In this document: piece after piece, positions 33,996 through 43,501 of the stretch
How positions within the stretch are numbered: position 1 is the first letter of the stretch
Layout: each line of letters begins with the position of its first letter
From: Ignavibacterium sp.
GTDB lineage: Bacteria > Bacteroidota > Ignavibacteria > Ignavibacteriales > Ignavibacteriaceae
Assembly: GCA_032027145.1 (NCBI GenBank)
Contig: JAVSMP010000001.1
Span: forward strand, 2,795,116-2,859,115
Length of the DNA: 64,000 nucleotides
Direction of reading: 5' to 3'
Notes under the pieces: generated by a model
Database searches by the model: none
What the model was told of the DNA's origin: nothing
Seen by the model: only the letters and a program-made list of their open reading frames with translations
Position numbers and translations under genes: made by a program

Positions 33996-35381
33996 TTATT
34001 TAAATTTATTCAGAAGATTATACATTTCAGTTTTAACTGGCTTATTTTTATGAACAACAAATCTTGGCAGCAGATAGTCCTTTTCATTTCCCGCAACTTG
34101 TTTTTCTGGATAGAATTCGCTGGCAGGATCTTTATATAATTTAACTTCAGTTACTTCGTTATTCTCAAAAATAACAGTTGTGGAAGCAGAATTTGATTTA
34201 GTCAATCCATTAGCTGTTTCACCATCATACATATAATAGATAGAAAACACATTACCATAAAACTCTGCACGAAAGATTTTGCCTTGATTAAAAAAAAGTT
34301 TTATCTGTGCGCTTGAAGTTTGATCATATCGTTTAAGATAATTCTCATTTTGTGAGAGCATAAAAGAACTGCCGTCAACATCAAGTTGTTTTATCTTATT
34401 TTCTACAAGATAGATCGTGATTGAATCTCCTGTTAACTGAGAGTTTTCGTTCCATAAAACCGGTTGTGCTGATTCAGAATTTATTTTGCTTGTTACAATT
34501 CTTTCATCATTACGATAAAATATAGTCAGGTCATTAATTGAAGCAAAATTTTCTTTTAATATTTTTACTGAATCAATCGCAAAAAATCTTTCGGCTGAAT
34601 CCCGGTATGCTTCCATTATCCTGGATTTAATAAATAAAGTATCAAGCTGAATCGTTTCTGTTCCGTCTTCATTTTGTGTAAATGTTGTATCAACCTGAAT
34701 AAATAAAGGATCACGATCTACTAATGAATATCCTTTCTGCCTATAGTCTTCAAGATGTTGCCCAAAGATCTCTGAATTATTTTTCAGATTAACTAATCTT
34801 ACATTACTAAAAGCAAAAGTAATTTTTGTATTTCTGAAATGTTCAAGAGTATCAGCATAAATCTGGTTTTCACCATCGAAGATAAGAACATCCCCCACTG
34901 CAATTGCTCTGTTCTGCTGCTGGTAATAAGTCAGTTGATTTGAGGTTAAGGTTGTTGTTGTATCATACAGCTTAACTTTGGATTGAAAAAATGCACGGTC
35001 TTCATTAAAATAATATTCTCCACTGTCAGCAGTAAGGATAACCTTTTTATCATCAAGATAAACACCGGAAGTGCTTTTTGTTTTTTCAAGATTACCAAAG
35101 TAATAGCCGTGCGGGGTTTTAATTGTTAATGTATCTTTAGTTGCAATAACATTTCCGATAAGTTCAGCTTCGTTACGCGAAATATATTGAATAGCTTTAT
35201 TACAGGTAATCCTTACTTTACCCTGAGTTAAGACTACATTCCCGTAAACCTCCCTTGTAGATTCTCCGTTTACCATTCGCCCTACAAGTGAATCACCAAT
35301 TACAGTAATAAGTTTACTATGCTGTGCAATGGATATAACTGACAGAAGAAAAACACAAATCAATGTTAGCTTTACTTTCAT
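33996..35381 (-). CDS. OstA-like protein (LptA/LptD N-domain family), LPS transport
   Basis: This 461-aa secreted protein has a signal peptide (KLTLICVFLLSVISIAQ). It has repeated OstA-type strands: REVYGNVVLTQGKVRITCNKAIQY, DEAELIGNV..., AVGDVLIFDGENQIYADTLEHF, then DSITIYLVENKIKQLDVDG. It is much longer than LptA (about 185 aa) and has at least two OstA-like blocks, as in the long OstA proteins of Bacteroidota-like genomes. It would form part of the periplasmic LPS bridge. It overlaps lptC by 4 bases and sits 5 bases before lptB. Confidence 0.82.
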   Translation of the reverse strand: MKVKLTLICVFLLSVISIAQHSKLITVIGDSLVGRMVNGESTREVYGNVVLTQGKVRITCNKAIQYISRNEAELIGNVIATKDTLTIKTPHGYYFGNLEKTKSTSGVYLDDKKVILTADSGEYYFNEDRAFFQSKVKLYDTTTTLTSNQLTYYQQQNRAIAVGDVLIFDGENQIYADTLEHFRNTKITFAFSNVRLVNLKNNSEIFGQHLEDYRQKGYSLVDRDPLFIQVDTTFTQNEDGTETIQLDTLFIKSRIMEAYRDSAERFFAIDSVKILKENFASINDLTIFYRNDERIVTSKINSESAQPVLWNENSQLTGDSITIYLVENKIKQLDVDGSSFMLSQNENYLKRYDQTSSAQIKLFFNQGKIFRAEFYGNVFSIYYMYDGETANGLTKSNSASTTVIFENNEVTEVKLYKDPASEFYPEKQVAGNEKDYLLPRFVVHKNKPVKTEMYNLLNKFK

Positions 35382-35917
35382 TGAACAGTATCCGCTCTTG
35401 TAACATAGGTTATATTATAGATAACATAATTTTTCAGATTCTGATCGGATTCAAATCCATAACCTTCAATTTTTTCCTGAGGAGAAATAACAGTAACAAA
35501 TTTATCAGAAACAATTTTCCTGTCTTTGTTTCTCCACATCATCTCTTCAGTGCGTATTGTTACACTATCACTGTAAACAACAACACTGTCAATTGCAAAT
35601 AAATTATTTGTGGTTTCATCAACTCTTCCATTTTTGGAAGTAAGTGTTGATGTTTTTAACTCATCATTATTATAAAAATCAACTTTGATGTTTTGATCCA
35701 AAAAAGTCTCTCGTTTATCATCAAATTTTTTCAGATGCCCTGCCCAAAGTATTGCTTTTGTTTTTCCGGAATCAGAAAAAGTAACAACAGAGTTCCAGCT
35801 TTCCTGTGACGGCAATTCCTGAGTGTTCAGATTAACATCAACTGCAGGTTTAACCCGTTTTGAAGAGCAACACTGGAAAAGAGCAAGAAATGAGATGAAG
35901 ACTAAAATATACTTCAT
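35378..35917 (-). CDS. lptC: LPS export periplasmic protein LptC
   Basis: This 179-aa protein has a lipoprotein-like N-terminus (FISFLALFQCCSS; lipobox near Cys16-17) and not the single transmembrane helix of E. coli LptC, as is common in Bacteroidota-like LptC. SGKTKAILWAGHLKKFDD and LTSKNGRVDETTNNLFAIDSVVVYS match the LptC beta-jellyroll motif. It passes LPS to the OstA-like protein. It overlaps kdsD by 4 bases at its start. Confidence 0.85.
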   Translation of the reverse strand: MKYILVFISFLALFQCCSSKRVKPAVDVNLNTQELPSQESWNSVVTFSDSGKTKAILWAGHLKKFDDKRETFLDQNIKVDFYNNDELKTSTLTSKNGRVDETTNNLFAIDSVVVYSDSVTIRTEEMMWRNKDRKIVSDKFVTVISPQEKIEGYGFESDQNLKNYVIYNITYVTRADTVQ

Positions 35918-36885
35918 CTGTTTTGCAGCCCGAGATTTATAAGATCATGAAGATGAATAATGCCGATTGGGTGTTCGTGATCATCAACAATAACAAGACT
36001 CGTAATTTTAAAGTTTTCCATCTGCTGAAGTGCAAAAGAAGCCAGATATTCTTCCTTCAACACTTTTGGATTTTTTGTCATTACATCTTTTGCTAACAGT
36101 CCGCTGATATTAAGTGTCTTTTCCAAAAGTCTTCTTAAATCACCGTCAGTAATTATACCACTTAGTTTGCCGGATGAATCAACAACACAAGTTGTACCTA
36201 ATCGTTTACTTGTAATTTCAAAAATCACATCTTTAATTGATGCGTCTTGTTTTACAATCGGAATATTAACTCCAGTTATCATAACTTCTTTAATCTTCAA
36301 CGAAAGCCGTTTACCAAGACTGCCGCCGGGATGAAGGAAAGCAAAATCTTTTGGAGTAAAATTTCTTTTTTTAAGCAGTGATACTGCAAGTGCATCACCA
36401 AGGACAAGAGTTGCAGTTGTTGATGCCGTTGGTGCAAGGTCATAAGGGCAGGCTTCTTCTTTTACTGCTATGCTTAAAAATATATCACACTCACGCGCAA
36501 GTTTTGATTCTCTGTTACCGCTCATCGCAATAAGTTTAACATTTAATCTCTTAAGCATTGGGAGCAGATTAGCTATTTCTTCAGTGTTTCCGCTTTTTGA
36601 AATCAAAATAACAACATCTTCACTTCTTACCATTCCAAGATCACCGTGCAAAGCATCAGTCGGATGTAGAAAAATTGCGGCAGTTCCTGTTGAGTTAAGT
36701 GTTGCAACTATTTTCCTTGCAATCAGACCGGATTTACCCATACCGGTAAAAACAACTCTGCCTGTTGAATTAATTATTGTTTCAACGGCATCTACAAAAT
36801 CTCCATTGATGCTATTTTCAAGATCAGTAATGGCTGAAGCTTCGATCCTGATTACTTCTTTTCCGTGTTTTATAATATCATTCAA
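35914..36885 (-). CDS. kdsD: Arabinose-5-phosphate isomerase (KdsD/KpsF)
   Basis: This 323-aa enzyme has a SIS domain (GRVVFTGMGKSGLIARKI, HGDLGMVRSEDVVILISKSGNTEE) followed by two CBS motifs (MITGVNIPIVKQDASIKDV, VMTKNPKVLKEEYLASFA). It makes D-arabinose-5-phosphate from ribulose-5-phosphate, the precursor of Kdo. With kdsA it forms the first two Kdo steps; kdsB and kdsC are not in this window. Confidence 0.92.
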   Translation of the reverse strand: MNDIIKHGKEVIRIEASAITDLENSINGDFVDAVETIINSTGRVVFTGMGKSGLIARKIVATLNSTGTAAIFLHPTDALHGDLGMVRSEDVVILISKSGNTEEIANLLPMLKRLNVKLIAMSGNRESKLARECDIFLSIAVKEEACPYDLAPTASTTATLVLGDALAVSLLKKRNFTPKDFAFLHPGGSLGKRLSLKIKEVMITGVNIPIVKQDASIKDVIFEITSKRLGTTCVVDSSGKLSGIITDGDLRRLLEKTLNISGLLAKDVMTKNPKVLKEEYLASFALQQMENFKITSLVIVDDHEHPIGIIHLHDLINLGLQNR

Positions 36886-36905
36886 GTCTATTTTCCTAAG
36901 TGTGA

Positions 36906-37721
36906 TTAATAATTTTTAATTAACCGGTCAATCTTTAATAAATCAATCAGCAAAGGTTTTAATTCATTTAAAGGAAGCTGACTAGCGGCGTCACTAAGTG
37001 CATTTTGAGGATCAGGGTGAACCTCCAGAAAGATTGCATCAATACCAACTGCTGCTGCTGCACGGGCAAGCGGTTTAATAAATTTTGGCTGTCCGCCACT
37101 TACCAAATCTTTACTCGGCAATTGAACTGAATGAGTTGCATCCATTACAACCGGATAACCAAGCTCTCTCATTATAACCAGCGACCGCATATCAACAATA
37201 AGATTATGATATCCAAAAGTGGTTCCCCGTTCAGTGAGTAATATTTTATTATTTCCCGTTGATGCAACTTTTTCGGCTGCGTGTTTCATATCCTCGGGTG
37301 CAAGAAATTGTCCTTTTTTAATATTAACAACTTTACCGGATTTTCCAGCAGCTATTAACAAATCAGTCTGCCTTGAAAGAAAAGCGGGTATTTGAATTAT
37401 GTCGGCTGCATCATCAAGCATCTCAATATCAGATTCTTTGTGAATATCTGTTACAATTGAAAGCCCGAGCTTTTGTTTTACTTTTTTCAGAATTTGGATT
37501 GACTCTTTATCGCCCAGCCCTGTAAAAGATTTTAGATTTGTTCTGTTTGCCTTTTTAAAACTCGATTTGAAAAGGAAAGGAATGTTAAGCTCATTAGTAA
37601 TTTTACTAATAGCTTCAGCAGTTTCTAATATCATCTTTTCGTTTTCAACAACACAAGGTCCCGCAATTAATACAAAAGGATTGTTATCACCTATCTTTAT
37701 CCGGTTGATATTTATTTTCAT
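36906..37721 (-). CDS. kdsA: 3-deoxy-8-phosphooctulonate synthase (KdsA)
   Basis: This 271-aa enzyme has FVLIAGPCVVENE, FKSSFKKANRTNLKSF, SIVTDIHKESD, KKGQFLAPEDM, LTERGTTFGYHNLIVDMRSL, VMDATHSVQ and FLEVHPDP, all hallmarks of KdsA, which condenses arabinose-5-phosphate with PEP. An N in place of the metal cysteine (the E. coli class has Asn; metal-dependent forms have Cys) is seen in FKKANR, so it appears to be the metal-independent class. It is first in the minus-strand operon. Confidence 0.94.
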   Translation of the reverse strand: MKININRIKIGDNNPFVLIAGPCVVENEKMILETAEAISKITNELNIPFLFKSSFKKANRTNLKSFTGLGDKESIQILKKVKQKLGLSIVTDIHKESDIEMLDDAADIIQIPAFLSRQTDLLIAAGKSGKVVNIKKGQFLAPEDMKHAAEKVASTGNNKILLTERGTTFGYHNLIVDMRSLVIMRELGYPVVMDATHSVQLPSKDLVSGGQPKFIKPLARAAAAVGIDAIFLEVHPDPQNALSDAASQLPLNELKPLLIDLLKIDRLIKNY

Positions 37722-37824
37722 AAGATTTTTCTGTTATTCATTGGTGAAAATAAAAAAAATATCGCTCTTAATGAATAAGCAAAACTGAATTATAGGTGAA
37801 ATAAAATGATAAGGTATTGTTGCA

Positions 37825-37943
37825 TTGAGCGAAGTCCAAACGTGACGGAAACAAAGGTCAGTCTTCGACTCCGCTCAGACTGACAGGAACAAATAGTCAT
37901 CCTTTAACTGGCTCAGGATGGCAGGCAGAAAGCTAAGGATGAC
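37825..37943. repeat. 119-bp intergenic repeat, copy 1
   Basis: Begins TTGAGCGAAGTCCAAACG and ends AGCTAAGGATGAC. A near-identical copy of equal length lies at 38031-38149. Inside, GTCAGTC (37857-37863) pairs with GACTGAC (37878-37884), and TGAGCGAAGTC pairs with GACTCCGCTCA with one mismatch, so it can fold strongly. The TTGAGCGAAGTC / GACTCCGCTCA words are common in intergenic repeats of Bacteroidota-like genomes. Confidence 0.88.
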
Positions 37944-38030
37944 GAAGGTTAAAATTGTCACACTGAATTTATAGAAGTGTGAGTCTATCTAAATGTGTGT
38001 TATAAAGAAAAAGTAAAACCATACGTCACT

Positions 38031-38149
38031 TTGAGCGAAGTCCAAACGTGACGGAAACAAAGGTCAGTCTTCGACTCCGCTCAGACTGACAGGAACAAAT
38101 AGTCATCCTTCGACTAGCTCTGGATGACAGACAGAAAGCTAAGGATGAC
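38031..38149. repeat. 119-bp intergenic repeat, copy 2
   Basis: Same length and almost the same sequence as 37825-37943, in direct orientation 206 bases away; differences cluster in the final third (CGACTAGCTCTGGATGACAG against the TTAACTGGCTCAGGATGGCAG of copy 1). The DNA between the copies has a related short hairpin around CACACT and AGTGTG near 37960-37980. Confidence 0.88.
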
Positions 38150-38285
38150 AAATGATGAATCCATGATGAAAGACTATGCTGCATTAAAATTTTATAAAAA
38201 TACTTGTGATTTTTTATCTTGGATTATTCTATCAATTAAATTATAATCGGTTTAAAATTTTATCTATTTAATAACTTCTGAATTT

Positions 38286-40754
38286 ATGAAATTAAAACTG
38301 ACTGCTATTTTTTGTATGACTGCATTAATATCAATTTACTCGCAACCTTTTCCAAACTTAAATTCATCAGAAATAAAACTTGGTCTGAAAAAATTAAATA
38401 TTCTTGGCAGTGTATTATATGTAGGAGCTCATCCTGATGACGAAAACACAGCTGTAATATCTTATCTGGCAAAGGGTAAATTATTAAGAACAGCTTATCT
38501 TTCAATTACCCGCGGCGATGGAGGACAAAATCTAATCGGGACAGAGCAATCCGAACAGCTTGGAGTTATAAGAACTCAGGAATTACTTGAAGCAAGAAAG
38601 ATTGATGGTGGTAAACAGTTTTTTACCCGCGCACTTGACTTTGGTTATTCCAAATCTCCGGAAGAAACATTTAAAATCTGGGATAAGAACACAATACTAA
38701 GCGATGTTGTCTGGATAATCAGAAAATTTAAACCAGATGTGATTATTGCAAGGTTTCCTGAAACCGGCGAAGGCGGACACGGACATCATACTGCTTCTGC
38801 AATTCTTGCTTCTGAGGCTTTTGATCTAGCAAACGATCCGAACGCTTTTCCTGAACAACTTAAATATGTTACTACATGGCAGCCAAAAAGAATTTTCTGG
38901 AATGCCTGGGCTAAAACATTGGAAAATAAAAATATTGATACAGCAGATCTTCCCACAGTGAATGTTGGCGAGTATAATCCACTGCTCGGTAAATCCTATA
39001 CAGAAATTTCTGCTCTAAGCAGATCAATGCACAAAAGTCAGGGTTTTGGTTCATCGGCTACAAGAAATAATCTGCTTAACTATTTTGTACTGCTTAAAGG
39101 TGAATCAGTTAAAAAAGATTTGTTTGAAGAAATTGATTTTTCCTGGAACAGAATTGAAGGCGGTGAAGAAATACAAAAATTAATTGATAAAGCCATCGCG
39201 GAATTTGATGATGAAAATCCTTCTGCAATAATTTCCTATTTAGTACCGATATATTCCAAGATAAAAAATCTTAAAGATGAATATTGGAAAGAAGTAAAGC
39301 TTACAGAGGTAAAAGAATTAATCCGCTCATGTGCCGGTATTTGGATTGAAGGGATTGGCAGTGATGAATATGCTGCTGTTGGCAATCAAATAAAAATCCA
39401 AACTTCGATTGTTAACAGAAGTTCTGAGAATTTTATTCTCAGAGATATCTCTGTAAATAATGAAACCCGGAAAATCGAAAATGGTATTTTGAAAAAAGGT
39501 GAAATGTTTACCAGCGATTTTGTTATTCCAATTGCTGATGATGCAACAATCACTAATCCTTATTGGTTAGTAAAAGAACAACGCATCGGAAGTTTTGTTG
39601 TGGATGATCAAAGAATGATTGGACTGCCTGAATCAGCTGCTCCATTTAACTGCATTTTTACAGTTGAGATGTACGGTGAAACGATAGATTTTTCAGTACC
39701 GTTATATAAACGAATAACTGATCCGGTTGATGGCGAACTATACACCCAAGTTAAGATTGCGCCGCCGGCAGTAATCAACATCGAAAAAGATCTTTATTTC
39801 TTTAACGGCTCATCATCAAAAGAAATAAAAGTAACCATACAATCCTTCAAGGATAATTTATCTGGAAAAGTAAGTTTTGATATTAATAACGGATGGAAAA
39901 TAGAACCTGCAGTATTTGATTTTTCTGAAATGAAAATAAATCAAAAAAAAGATTTCTTTATAAAAGTTACTCCGGGTCAATCAACTGATAAATCTGAGAT
40001 CACTGCAAAAATATTAATCGACGGCAGAGAATACACAAAAAAGATTATCCGCAAACAATACAAACATATAATGCCTCAGACAATTTTTCAGGATTCTAAA
40101 GCATTACTTCAATCGTACGATCTTACTAAAACTAAATTAAAGAAAATTGGATACATATCCGGTTCAGGTGATTTAATTCCAAATTTCTTAAGCGATCTCG
40201 GATTTGATGTTGTTATTTTCGATGATAAACAATTCAGTCAGAATCAATTAGATCAGTACGATGCAATAATAACAGGTATCAGAGCATACAATACCAGAAA
40301 TGAACTTGCAGCATTCCAAAAAGAGCTATTCAAGTATGTTGAAAATGGAGGAACTCTGATTTCTCAATATAACACTACAGCCCAATTGATCTTGAATCCC
40401 GGGATATTTCCAATGAAAATATCACACGATAGAGTTACTGATGAAAACAGTACTGTTAAAATTTTGAACAAGGAACATAAAATATTTAACTATCCTTATA
40501 AAATATCAGAAAATAATTTCAAAGGATGGATACAGGAAAGAGGATTATATTTTCCAAACGAATGGGATGAAAAATATGAAACCCTTTTATCTATGAATGA
40601 TAATGGCGAAAGTGAAAAACTCAGTTCAATACTATATGCTAAGTATGGCAAAGGAGTTTTTATTTACACAGGTTTATCTTTTTTCAGAGAAATTCCGGCA
40701 GGAGTTGAAGGTGCAATTAAATTATTTATAAACATTCTTCACTCGGGTATTTAA
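38286..40754 (+). CDS. Secreted PIG-L/LmbE-type deacetylase with C-terminal GATase-like domain
   Basis: This 822-aa protein has a signal peptide (KLTAIFCMTALISIYSQ). Residues 40-250 form the PIG-L N-acetylglucosaminyl deacetylase fold: LYVGAHPDDEN with the metal-binding AHPDDE at 48-53, then GEGGHGHHTAS with a further histidine cluster. The middle 350 residues look like beta-sandwich domains (ESAAPFNCIFTVEMYG, GKVSFDINNGWKIEP). The end (about 615-815) has IGYISGSGDLIPNFLSDLGFDV, YDAIITGIRAYNTR, FVENGGTLI-like strands and YGKGVFIYTGLSFFRE, a class I glutamine-amidotransferase-like fold with no visible catalytic Cys. It likely deacetylates an exported amino sugar or a glycoconjugate outside the cytoplasm. 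Its stop overlaps the next ATG. Confidence 0.85.
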   Translation: MKLKLTAIFCMTALISIYSQPFPNLNSSEIKLGLKKLNILGSVLYVGAHPDDENTAVISYLAKGKLLRTAYLSITRGDGGQNLIGTEQSEQLGVIRTQELLEARKIDGGKQFFTRALDFGYSKSPEETFKIWDKNTILSDVVWIIRKFKPDVIIARFPETGEGGHGHHTASAILASEAFDLANDPNAFPEQLKYVTTWQPKRIFWNAWAKTLENKNIDTADLPTVNVGEYNPLLGKSYTEISALSRSMHKSQGFGSSATRNNLLNYFVLLKGESVKKDLFEEIDFSWNRIEGGEEIQKLIDKAIAEFDDENPSAIISYLVPIYSKIKNLKDEYWKEVKLTEVKELIRSCAGIWIEGIGSDEYAAVGNQIKIQTSIVNRSSENFILRDISVNNETRKIENGILKKGEMFTSDFVIPIADDATITNPYWLVKEQRIGSFVVDDQRMIGLPESAAPFNCIFTVEMYGETIDFSVPLYKRITDPVDGELYTQVKIAPPAVINIEKDLYFFNGSSSKEIKVTIQSFKDNLSGKVSFDINNGWKIEPAVFDFSEMKINQKKDFFIKVTPGQSTDKSEITAKILIDGREYTKKIIRKQYKHIMPQTIFQDSKALLQSYDLTKTKLKKIGYISGSGDLIPNFLSDLGFDVVIFDDKQFSQNQLDQYDAIITGIRAYNTRNELAAFQKELFKYVENGGTLISQYNTTAQLILNPGIFPMKISHDRVTDENSTVKILNKEHKIFNYPYKISENNFKGWIQERGLYFPNEWDEKYETLLSMNDNGESEKLSSILYAKYGKGVFIYTGLSFFREIPAGVEGAIKLFINILHSGI

Positions 40755-40888
40755 TGCCTGATACGAAAAATAAAACAGAAGATGCACCTCCATTATTTGG
40801 TTCCTGGAAAATAATTTATTCGTTTGTAATAATTGAGTTAATAATTCTTATCACACTTTTCTTTATTCTTACTAAGGTATTTAGTTGA
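40754..40888 (+). CDS. 44-aa single-pass membrane protein between deacetylase and symporter
   Basis: This ORF starts at ATG 40754, whose A is the last base of the deacetylase stop TAA, and its own TGA at 40886-40888 overlaps the TTG start of the symporter. The product is a polar N-terminus (about 18 residues ending GSWK) followed by a hydrophobic helix IIYSFVIIELIILITLFFILT and KVFS. The stop-start overlaps on both sides argue strongly that it is translated and coupled. Function unknown; it may be an accessory subunit of the symporter. Confidence 0.75.
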   Translation: MPDTKNKTEDAPPLFGSWKIIYSFVIIELIILITLFFILTKVFS

Positions 40889-42579
40889 GCGCAATTGATT
40901 GGATTGTACTTTGCGGATTTACAGGTTTTATTGTTTTCTTTGGAATTTGGAAAACTCATAAAACAAAAGATACTAATGAATACTTACGAGCAGGCAAAAC
41001 CAGTTCGTGGTGGGTTGTAGCATTATCAATAATGGCTACACAAGCTAGTGCAATTACATTCTTATCAACTCCCGGGCAAGCATATGTAGATGGAATGAGA
41101 TTCGTTCAGTTCTATATCGGATTGCCAATAGCGATGATTATTTTATCTATAACTGCAGTTCCTGTTTACAGTAAACTTAATGTTTTTACTGCTTATGAAT
41201 ATCTTGAGATTAGATTTGATCTTAAGAATAGAATATTAGGAAGTGTTTTATTTTTAACACAAAGAGGGCTCGCAGCAGGTTTTACAATATATGCACCAGC
41301 TTTAATTCTATCAGTAATACTCGGATGGAATATTCATACAACAATTATTCTGATGGGTCTGCTTGTAATTCTTTACACAACGATTGGCGGAAGCAGTGCT
41401 GTTAACAGAACACATATACTTCAAATGGTAATTATAACTGCTGGTATGTTCACTGCTTTCTTTATGATTATTTCATTTCTATCGAAAGATATTTCATTTA
41501 TTGATGCAGCACATATTGCTGGTAAAATGGGTAAACTAAATGTAATAGACTTTTCATTTAACCTGAGCGACCGCTATACTTTCTGGTCTGGTTTAATTGG
41601 CGGAACTTTTTTAATGCTAAGTTATTTCGGCACTGATCAATCGCAGGTTGCAAGATATCTTGCTGCAAGAAATATTACACAAAGCAGAATGGGTTTACTT
41701 GTAAATGGATTAGTAAAAGTACCGATGCAGTTTATTATCTTATTTATTGGTGCAATGGTTTTTGTGTTTTTTCAATTTGTTACTCCCCCGCTCTTTTTTA
41801 ATCCTGTTGAAACTCAAAATGTTAAAAGCGGAAAATATTCTGAGCAATACACTAACCTCGAACAGGAATTTGGGATGGTTCATCTTGAAAAGAAAAGCAT
41901 TATTTCGGAAATGGTAAACAAAAATTCTGGTTCAGGAATTAATTATCATAAAAAACTTTTAGAGCTTGAACAAAAAGGAAATCAAATCAGAGACGAAGCT
42001 AAATTATTGATCAAACAGAATAATCCTTCTGCTGACTTAAATGATACAAATTATATTTTTATAACATACATTGTCAATTATCTTCCTTTAGGTTTAATTG
42101 GTTTACTGTTAGCGGCTATACTTGCAGCATCAATGTCTTCAACATCAGCTGAGTTAAATTCACTTTCGTCAACAACGATGGTGGATATTTATAAGCGGCT
42201 GATTTATAAAAATGGAACTGATGAGCATTATCTTAAATTTTCCAAATTTGCTACTGTTGGCTGGGGCTTTTATGCTATAGTTTTTGCTTTGTTTGCAAAC
42301 GAACTCGGTTCACTTATCGAGGCAGTAAATATTCTCGGCTCACTTGTATATGGAACAATACTGGGGATTTTTCTGACAGCTTTTTACACAAATAAAATTA
42401 CCGGGCATTCAGTTTTTTTTGCTGCAATAATTTCGGAGCTGGTAGTTTTATATTCTTACTTTTTCACAGATATCCCATTTTTATGGTATAATGTTATCGG
42501 ATGCTTACTTGTATTTTTAATCAGTAGTTTGATTAATCCGATCATTATAACAAGATCAAAAAACAAAACAATCGGTTAA
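40885..42579 (+). CDS. Sodium:solute symporter (SSS family)
   Basis: This 564-aa membrane protein opens AIDWIVLCGFTGFIVFFGIWK, then TNEYLRAGKTSSWWVVALSIMATQASAITFLSTPG, the SSS signature around TM1-2. Later YTTIGGSSAVNRTHILQM, GLIGLLLAAILAASMSSTSAELNSLSSTTMVDIYKR give the classic sodium-site region of TM8. A loop insert at about 305-380 is polar and charged. It starts at TTG overlapping the small gene's stop. It probably imports a sugar or amino sugar released by the deacetylase pathway; substrate not determinable. Confidence 0.9.
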   Translation: MSAIDWIVLCGFTGFIVFFGIWKTHKTKDTNEYLRAGKTSSWWVVALSIMATQASAITFLSTPGQAYVDGMRFVQFYIGLPIAMIILSITAVPVYSKLNVFTAYEYLEIRFDLKNRILGSVLFLTQRGLAAGFTIYAPALILSVILGWNIHTTIILMGLLVILYTTIGGSSAVNRTHILQMVIITAGMFTAFFMIISFLSKDISFIDAAHIAGKMGKLNVIDFSFNLSDRYTFWSGLIGGTFLMLSYFGTDQSQVARYLAARNITQSRMGLLVNGLVKVPMQFIILFIGAMVFVFFQFVTPPLFFNPVETQNVKSGKYSEQYTNLEQEFGMVHLEKKSIISEMVNKNSGSGINYHKKLLELEQKGNQIRDEAKLLIKQNNPSADLNDTNYIFITYIVNYLPLGLIGLLLAAILAASMSSTSAELNSLSSTTMVDIYKRLIYKNGTDEHYLKFSKFATVGWGFYAIVFALFANELGSLIEAVNILGSLVYGTILGIFLTAFYTNKITGHSVFFAAIISELVVLYSYFFTDIPFLWYNVIGCLLVFLISSLINPIIITRSKNKTIG

Positions 42580-42634
42580 AACCTTACTTGTTTGAGCGGG
42601 AATTATTATTTTTGCTTTGCACAAATACATAATT

Positions 42635-43219
42635 ATGCCAAACGAAAGAAAATCACAGATAATAAAATCTGCTGCAAAAAGATTTGCCAGACATGGTTTA
42701 ACCAAAACAACTCTCGATGAAATCGCACGGGATATTCGAATCGGTAAAGCTACTATTTACCATTATTTTGTTTCTAAAGATGAACTTTATTTTGCAACAT
42801 TAAAATGGGAATGTGAAAATTTTATTGAAACAGTAAAATCTGTTTTAACTGCCGCTAACGAGCAGTTGATTTCTAAGCTGGATAATTATATATCACTTAA
42901 AATATCTGTCTCTGAGACAAATAAACTAATACATGAAAGTTTCTTAAATTTTCTAAATGACAAATCTTTTGAACAGGAAAAAGAAATTATCGGCTGGCTT
43001 TTAACAAAGGAAACCGAACTTTTAAAACAATTTTTAACAAATCATTATTCACAGAGAATTAAAAAGATAAGCTCTGCATTTCCAACTTTTATTGTACTTA
43101 ATAGCTGGGGAATGTTTTTTTCCTCCAATCTCAGAACACTGATTGAAAAAGACAGAACAGCAGAAACGAAAAAAATATTTATTGAATCTTTAGAGATTCT
43201 TCTTAACCAGGAAATTTAG
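42635..43219 (+). CDS. TetR/AcrR-family transcriptional regulator
   Basis: This 194-aa protein has the N-terminal TetR helix-turn-helix: IIKSAAKRFARHGLTKTTLDEIARDIRIGKATIYHYFVSKDELY. The rest is a ligand-binding helical domain with no recognised signature. The ATG at 42635 is chosen over a TTG at 42617. It stands between the two symporter units and is the obvious candidate to control one or both. Confidence 0.88.
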   Translation: MPNERKSQIIKSAAKRFARHGLTKTTLDEIARDIRIGKATIYHYFVSKDELYFATLKWECENFIETVKSVLTAANEQLISKLDNYISLKISVSETNKLIHESFLNFLNDKSFEQEKEIIGWLLTKETELLKQFLTNHYSQRIKKISSAFPTFIVLNSWGMFFSSNLRTLIEKDRTAETKKIFIESLEILLNQEI

Positions 43220-43288
43220 TTGAAATTTAATTATGTAATTTTTTTTTATGAAACTATATTTAACCGTTAAAATTCTAAAGGAATTGTG

Positions 43289-43501
43289 ATGTCAACATTT
43301 TATGATATATGGCTGCCATACATCTATCTTTACGGAGTTGGAGGGGTGTTTTTTTTCAGCGGTATGTATTTAATTACTAAAACAAAAGCTCTTAATACGG
43401 AAAAAAAACAGCATAGATTCTGGTTAAGAGCCCTGTACGGCGGGTTTTTCTTTTTTATGATCATACACGGTTTCATGATCATTTCAGCTTTATATTTTTA
43501 A
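43289..43501 (+). CDS. 70-aa two-helix membrane protein (paralog A)
   Basis: Two transmembrane helices (WLPYIYLYGVGGVFFFSGMYLI and LRALYGGFFFFMIIHGFMIISALYF) flank a basic loop TEKKQHRFW. The ATG at 43289, 7 bases after AAAGGA, is favoured over the GTG at 43286. It is about 55 percent identical by eye to the next gene. I do not recognise the family. It differs from the DUF4212 symporter small subunit in motif content, but its place before a symporter suggests a similar accessory role. Confidence 0.72.
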   Translation: MSTFYDIWLPYIYLYGVGGVFFFSGMYLITKTKALNTEKKQHRFWLRALYGGFFFFMIIHGFMIISALYF

